64,000 nt of DNA from positions 773,501 to 837,500 of the forward strand of contig NZ_CP114200.1 in NCBI RefSeq assembly GCF_029392895.1, given 5' to 3'. The notes beneath the pieces are model-generated. The model saw nothing but the letters and a program-made list of their open reading frames with translations. It was not told where the DNA came from and made no database searches. This DNA is from Streptomyces sp. 71268 (GTDB lineage Bacteria > Actinomycetota > Actinomycetes > Streptomycetales > Streptomycetaceae). Positions 59,638 through 64,000 of this stretch are shown one piece after another; the first letter of the stretch is position 1, and every line of letters begins with the position of its first letter. The translations under genes and the position numbers were made by a program.

Positions 59638-61032
59638 TCACCTGTAGTCACTGAGCAGACCGCTGACGTTCACGACCTCGTGGCACTGCTGTGCCCGTTG
59701 TCCCGTCGCCGGCGTGCCCGGCTTCGCGCAGGTCACCTGGGCCCGCACGGTGGCGTTCTCGGTGATCCGGATGGGAGTGACCCAGTGGTAGTCCAGGTTG
59801 CGGAAGGTCTCCAGTGCGATCGTCGTGATCTTGCGGTTGCCGAAGTGGATGGTCAACACGCCCTCGTCGCCCTGGTAGTTGGAGACGACGATGTCGGTGA
59901 CCTCGAACATCTTCCCCTTCTCCACCTTGTACGGAGTGGCACCCACCGCGCCCGCGGCCGCCTCCACGTCGAGCGTGACCGAACTCTGTTCCTTGCCGCC
60001 GGTCGTGCCGCCACCCCTGGCCGTGCCGTCGCCACCGTTCTCGCCGCCGGCCCCGGGGCCCTTCTCGCCGCCCGGCTGGGCGTCCGTGCCACCGCCGGGC
60101 TGGGCGTCCGTACCGCCCCCGGGGCGCTGTTCCGCGCCTTCGCCGGCCCCCTGTTCGTCCTGGCCGGGCGCGCCCGGCCCGGGCGTCGGCCGCGGACGCA
60201 CGACGTCGTTGGCCGCGTCCTGGGCCGCGCTGCGCACCGTCGGGCGCACGAGCATGAACCAGGCCAGAAGCAGGGCGAGGAGGGCCGCCAACACGGCGAG
60301 CAGCCACTTCGGGAAGATCGGGATCTGGACGAACTCCACATCCAGCGACGGTTGGACGGCCGCCGGCCCCAGCTCCTCCGCTCCCTCCTGTCGGTCGCCG
60401 GTCGTCGCGGACTCGGCGACGACCACCGTGAACGGCCAGACCACGGGGGCGCCGAACCACACCGGCTTGCCCGTACGGACCCGCAAGCCCACGTGCGCGG
60501 CCTCGCCCGGGTCCAGTTCCTGGGTCGTGGGCCGGAAGTCGAAGCCGAGTTCCTCGCCCGGTTGGTCGGGCGTGAAGCCCACCCGTACCGGGGTGTTGCC
60601 CTCGTTGCGCACGGCCAGCTGGTACCGGCCGCGCAACCAGCCACGGCGGCGGCGCGGGGCCACCTCGGCGCGCAGGTGCCGGAACTCCTCGACGCGGACG
60701 GTGGTCTCGGGGACCCGTACCGCCTCGGGGTGTTCGGTGGGCAGCACCCGTACCGCCAACGGGTACGCGCCCGCGCGCACCTCGGACGAGCGCGGCGGTG
60801 CCAGGTGGATGGTCACCGTCTCGGAGGTGCCCGGGTAGAGCGAGACGCGCGCCGGCTCCGCGGTGGACCAGGAGGCGCAGTCACCCACGATCTCCAAGGT
60901 GTACGCCTCGACGATGTCGCTGTCGTTGCGAACGGTCAGTGTGGTGGACGCGGTGCCACCGGGCATCACCGACACTTCGGGGATGTCGAGACCGGCTGCA
61001 CCTGGACTGGGAGAGGCTGTTGGAGACGTCAC
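59638..61032 (-). CDS. Membrane-anchored protein with Ig-like (COG1470-type) domains
   Basis: A 464-residue protein. Two immunoglobulin-like repeats occupy the N-terminal half (VMPGGTASTTLTVRNDSDIV, and later YQLAVRNEGNTPVRVGFTPD). One membrane helix follows (LLAVLAALLALLLAWFMLV, about residues 245-263). Next comes a G-, P- and Q-rich linker with a repeated GGGTDAQP unit, and a C-terminal globular domain with two cysteines (TCAKPG, QQCHEV). It resembles actinobacterial proteins labelled hydrolytic protein. There is no signal peptide, so the N-terminal part may be cytosolic. Function is unknown. It diverges from a LuxR-type regulator gene. Confidence 0.8.
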   Translation of the reverse strand: MTSPTASPSPGAAGLDIPEVSVMPGGTASTTLTVRNDSDIVEAYTLEIVGDCASWSTAEPARVSLYPGTSETVTIHLAPPRSSEVRAGAYPLAVRVLPTEHPEAVRVPETTVRVEEFRHLRAEVAPRRRRGWLRGRYQLAVRNEGNTPVRVGFTPDQPGEELGFDFRPTTQELDPGEAAHVGLRVRTGKPVWFGAPVVWPFTVVVAESATTGDRQEGAEELGPAAVQPSLDVEFVQIPIFPKWLLAVLAALLALLLAWFMLVRPTVRSAAQDAANDVVRPRPTPGPGAPGQDEQGAGEGAEQRPGGGTDAQPGGGTDAQPGGEKGPGAGGENGGDGTARGGGTTGGKEQSSVTLDVEAAAGAVGATPYKVEKGKMFEVTDIVVSNYQGDEGVLTIHFGNRKITTIALETFRNLDYHWVTPIRITENATVRAQVTCAKPGTPATGQRAQQCHEVVNVSGLLSDYR

Positions 61033-61250
61033 GCCTCGACGCTAGGACGCCGCGCCGATCGCCACGAGGGGCCCGGGGGCAAGGCCGCGGACACTCGCGG
61101 TGCCTTCGGAAGCTCCCTCCGGCTCCCTTTCCCGTACCACCGCCGACCGATCGCCGCCACGATCACCCCCGGCCGGTGGTCGCGTCGCTCAGCCGTACCA
61201 CCCGCAATCCCTGCCCGTGCCCGCATGTCTCATGGAACAGGTGCCTGCCC

Positions 61251-61985
61251 ATGCCATCGACCCAGATGATCAGCCCTACCGCCGCGTTCACCACGGTGCG
61301 CCAGGAACCCGACCGGTCGACCGCCCAGCCCGCGCGCTGGCCCGCCCACACGGTCAGCTCCGAGCGCGTCAGCGTCGCCGTCTACGCCCCTGACCCGATC
61401 CTCTACGTGGGAACGGTCCAGCAGTTACGGCACCGGCCCGAGATCGAGCTGGTCGCCGACGCCCACCTCGACGCCGCGCGCGTGTCCCTGGTGGTCGTGG
61501 ACGTGGTGGACGACGAGACGTCCGCCCTTCTCAAGAGACTGCGGCACAACTCCACCACCCGTACCGGGGTCGTGGTGGGCACCTTCGAGTCGGGGGACGC
61601 GCTGCAACGCACGCTCAACCTCGGGGTCGCGGCGGTGCTGCGGCGCGCCGAGGCCGACCAGGACAAGCTGATACGCCTGGTGTCGGCGATAGCCAACGGC
61701 GAGGGCGTGCTCCCCGGTGACCTGCTGGCCAAGCTCCTCACCCACGTGGGTGGCCTGCAAAGCTCGTCGCTCGACCCGCAGGCCGTGTCCCTGTCGACCC
61801 TGACGGCCCGCGAGGCGGAGATGCTGCGCCTGGTCTCGGAGGGCCTCGACACCAAGGAGATCGCCCGCAAGACGGCCTACTCGGAGCGGACCGTGAAGAA
61901 CGTGCTGCACGAGGTCATCACGCGGCTCCAGGTACGCAACCGGGCCCATGCCGTCGGCTACGCGCTGCGCAAGGGCCTGATCTGA
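61251..61985 (+). CDS. LuxR-type regulator with degenerate receiver
   Basis: A 244-residue NarL/LuxR-like regulator. The N-terminal half looks like a receiver (SVAVYAPDPILYVGTVQQLR, then VSLVVVDVVDDETSALLKRL). The C-terminal helix-turn-helix is LTAREAEMLRLVSEGLDTKE, then IARKTAYSERTVKNVL. The acidic pocket and aspartate are only partly preserved, so it may not be phosphorylated. No sensor kinase is adjacent. The ATG at 61251 lacks a strong ribosome-binding sequence; other starts within 15 nt are possible. It is divergent from the Ig-like membrane protein gene, which it may control. Confidence 0.85.
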   Translation: MPSTQMISPTAAFTTVRQEPDRSTAQPARWPAHTVSSERVSVAVYAPDPILYVGTVQQLRHRPEIELVADAHLDAARVSLVVVDVVDDETSALLKRLRHNSTTRTGVVVGTFESGDALQRTLNLGVAAVLRRAEADQDKLIRLVSAIANGEGVLPGDLLAKLLTHVGGLQSSSLDPQAVSLSTLTAREAEMLRLVSEGLDTKEIARKTAYSERTVKNVLHEVITRLQVRNRAHAVGYALRKGLI

Positions 61986-62112
61986 CCCACCGGCCCGTGC
62001 CCCGGTCGGCCACCGCCGTGCGCGCTGCCCTCGGACACACCCGCCTCTTCCCCTGACTTCGGCCCCGCGGCCCTGCCCCGCCTCCCGGGGCGGGCCGCAG
62101 GCTGGTGGCCGT

Positions 62113-64000
62113 ATGCGCAGAGCCGGCGTGGGGACTGTGAGGTGGGCCGTGAGGGGCACGGGTAGCACGGGCGGTTGGCGGCACCGCTGGAGGAGCATCG
62201 GCCTGGCGTTGTTGCTGATGGCTCCCCTGCTGGGAGTGACGGCGGCCAACCGTCCGGTCGCGGACGAGGTCACGGTGCGGCCGGCCGACGCGCCCGACAC
62301 GCGCATCGCGTACGCCGGGACCCGGCACCGGAGCCTGGGCAAGGTTGTTGGCGTCAAGAAAAGCAGTTCGCTGTTCACGGGGAGTCCGACTCACTACGAC
62401 GTCCAACCCAACGCCTTGGGCGACCAGTTGGTCTTCGTGAGTCGTCGGGACGAGCGGCGGCCCCAGGTCTACCTGCGGGCGGCCGACGGTTCGGTGCGCC
62501 GGCTCACCAGCGGCCACGACGCCGCGCATCCACGGCTGACACCGGACGGGCAGGCGGTCGTCTTCGACTCGGCGGAGTCCGCTGGGCCCGGCGACCGAAC
62601 GCAGCGTGACCTGTGGCTGGTGCGCGTCGACGGGAGCGGCCTGACCCGGCTGACCGGCACCCCGGCGAACGAGGAGTGGCCGACCGTCTCACCGGACGGG
62701 CAGCGACTGGCGTACACCAGCGACGCGGACCCGCTCGTGGGCCGGCAAGCCTACGTACGCCCCCTGACGGGCGGCGCCGCCAAGCGCGTCACGGACCCGG
62801 CGAACGGGACGGCCAGCGAACTCGCCTGGCACCCGGTGGTCGACGGCGCGCACCGGAGCGAGATCGCCTACACCGCCACCGACTCGAAGGGCCCCAAGCT
62901 GCGCTGGACCACCGAGAGCGGGGACGGTGGCGATCTGCTGCGCGACGGCATCCAGAGAAAGTGGCGGGCGCGCGGGGCAGCGTGGCTGCCCGACGGGAAG
63001 GGCCTGCTGTTCATCAGTCCGGAGAAGAACTGCAACTGCGATACCGACTGGGAACACGTCTACAAGATTCCCGATATCGACAACCAGCCCGCCGAACCGG
63101 AGCTGGTCCTGGACGAGGACCGCGAGGTTGGATCGGCCACCTGGCTCGGACCGCTCCCTGGCGGGAAGGTCGTGGTCGACCGCACCACCGCGGTCACCAA
63201 GCACACGGCCCGGCTCCAGGACATCCGCATGGACGGCTCCGACCCGCGCGACCTCAACCAGGACATCCTCACGGAGGACCCACGGGCGGACGGTCCCTAC
63301 GGGTCGGGGGAGGACCCACTCTTCCGGCCCGAACCCAAGTACCACCCGTGGCTCGAACGGCAGAACTACACGCCCGACGGCCGGCAGATCGCATTCACCC
63401 AGTTCACGGGCGAGACGGACAAGCGGGCCGAGCACATACTGATCGCCGGTGCCGACGGTTCCAACGCCCGAAGCCTTGGGCTCGCGGGCCGGGGCGAGCA
63501 CGACTGGGACACCGATCCCACCTTCTCCCCCGACGGCAAGTCCCTCGCCTTCTCCCGCTCGTCCCCGGCTGGTACCGACGGCAGGACCGCGAGTCGTGTC
63601 CTGATCGCGGACGCGGCGACCGGCGCGATCCGCCACACGATCACCCCGCCCGAGGCGACACAGCAGGACGCCCAACCCACCTGGTCACCCGACGGCACCA
63701 CGCTGGCCTTCACCCGTACGCACGCGGCCGGCAGCAGGGGCAGCAAGCACATCTGGACGGTGCCGGTGAGCGCCCTGGACCAGCAGCGTGACCTGAGCGC
63801 CACCGTGTGCCCCGACCCCTGCTCGGTGATCGACGACAGCCCGGCGTTCTCGCCGGACGGGACGACCGTCGTCTTCAACCGCAAGGACGTCAGCGGCAGC
63901 GGCAACGAGCATGACGGCCTCCTGCTCACCTCCATGACGGGCGACGACTGCCGGGTGCTGCTGCCCGCCAGCGCGCGCGACCTGCCGGGCGGCTGCGAGC
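62113..64000 (+). CDS. Secreted TolB-like beta-propeller protein (3' end outside window)
   Basis: The frame is open from the ATG at 62113 to the window end (629 codons). A signal-anchor-like stretch (IGLALLLMAPLLGVTAAN) lies near residues 35-52. After it, TolB/PD40 propeller blades repeat: PRLTPDGQAVVFDS, PTVSPDGQRLAYTS, PTFSPDGKSLAFSR, PTWSPDGTTLAFTR and PAFSPDGTTVVFNR. One blade has cysteines (EKNCNCDTDW). Such proteins are exported and bind partners or glycans; function is unknown. It follows the LuxR-type gene by 127 nt in the same direction and could be regulated with it. Confidence 0.88.
   Translation, partial: MRRAGVGTVRWAVRGTGSTGGWRHRWRSIGLALLLMAPLLGVTAANRPVADEVTVRPADAPDTRIAYAGTRHRSLGKVVGVKKSSSLFTGSPTHYDVQPNALGDQLVFVSRRDERRPQVYLRAADGSVRRLTSGHDAAHPRLTPDGQAVVFDSAESAGPGDRTQRDLWLVRVDGSGLTRLTGTPANEEWPTVSPDGQRLAYTSDADPLVGRQAYVRPLTGGAAKRVTDPANGTASELAWHPVVDGAHRSEIAYTATDSKGPKLRWTTESGDGGDLLRDGIQRKWRARGAAWLPDGKGLLFISPEKNCNCDTDWEHVYKIPDIDNQPAEPELVLDEDREVGSATWLGPLPGGKVVVDRTTAVTKHTARLQDIRMDGSDPRDLNQDILTEDPRADGPYGSGEDPLFRPEPKYHPWLERQNYTPDGRQIAFTQFTGETDKRAEHILIAGADGSNARSLGLAGRGEHDWDTDPTFSPDGKSLAFSRSSPAGTDGRTASRVLIADAATGAIRHTITPPEATQQDAQPTWSPDGTTLAFTRTHAAGSRGSKHIWTVPVSALDQQRDLSATVCPDPCSVIDDSPAFSPDGTTVVFNRKDVSGSGNEHDGLLLTSMTGDDCRVLLPASARDLPGGCE

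Noticed and set aside
59638..64000. Edge of a contractile injection system cluster
   Set aside because: The Ig-like membrane protein and LuxR gene recall such clusters, but no sheath, tube, baseplate or AAA gene of that system is visible here.

Overview
The window reads as a chromosomal segment of a Streptomyces-like actinomycete. GC content and third-position GC are very high, and GTG/TTG starts are common. Several -10 boxes sit 6-8 nt before a start codon, as in leaderless actinobacterial mRNAs. There is a mycothiol-type isomerase homologue, a SARP regulator, an AfsA-type enzyme, and rare in-frame TTA codons, the bldA signature. No tRNA, rRNA, CRISPR array or complete mobile element was seen.

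Layout. 0-21.5 kb is mostly housekeeping and catabolic: a cut-off ROK kinase divergent from a LacI regulator; a DinB-like protein; MarR plus a DHA2 exporter; an AAA+ ATPase; a DUF6986 aldolase-like protein; etfB-etfA; flavin reductase; thioredoxin-like and acyltransferase genes; a DUF6421-SDR-threonine aldolase operon; GDPD; VOC; a 57-aa DUF6191 protein; M56 peptidase; PAP2; pirin. 21.5-24.3 kb is a scarred stretch: an RmlB-like fragment, a BKACE enzyme, an IS5-type transposase relic and a second DHA2 exporter. 24.8-27.4 kb is an unusual three-gene set: an unknown protein, an ACMSD-like amidohydrolase, and an Asp/Glu racemase-superfamily protein lacking both catalytic cysteines. 27.5-34 kb holds small or poorly known genes and a large LAL regulator. 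34.2-38.4 kb is a cold-shock/RNA locus on the minus strand: DEAD-box helicase, CspA-type protein, hemolysin III and a small MerR regulator. The MerR gene lies behind a roughly 660-nt apparently untranslated leader full of small hairpins that present AGCAGUA-like loops. 38.6-42.6 kb has a MmyB-type XRE regulator divergent from SDR, SRPBCC and exporter genes.

44.2-56.9 kb is a biosynthetic cluster. A SARP regulator faces a minus-strand run: AfsA-like, KAS III-like, FAD monooxygenase, FabH-like, ACP, FabF-like, aldo/keto reductase, double 3-hydroxyacyl-CoA dehydrogenase, secreted cupin and HAD phosphatase. A FabD-like acyltransferase diverges from it. Most junctions in the run are 4-nt overlaps, indicating one operon. 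I infer a small dedicated acyl-ACP assembly line feeding an AfsA-type condensation with a glycerol-derived phosphate such as DHAP, followed by dephosphorylation and tailoring, giving a butyrolactone-, butenolide- or furan-type small molecule. Four of these genes (SARP, ACP, AfsA-like, HAD) each carry one TTA codon, and the divergent AfsA/FabD promoter region carries 11- and 22-bp phased CTTG repeats of the kind SARPs bind.

57-64 kb has a GAF-ANTAR regulator, a hemerythrin-like protein, a membrane-anchored Ig-like protein, a LuxR-type regulator and the start of a secreted TolB-like beta-propeller that runs off the end.
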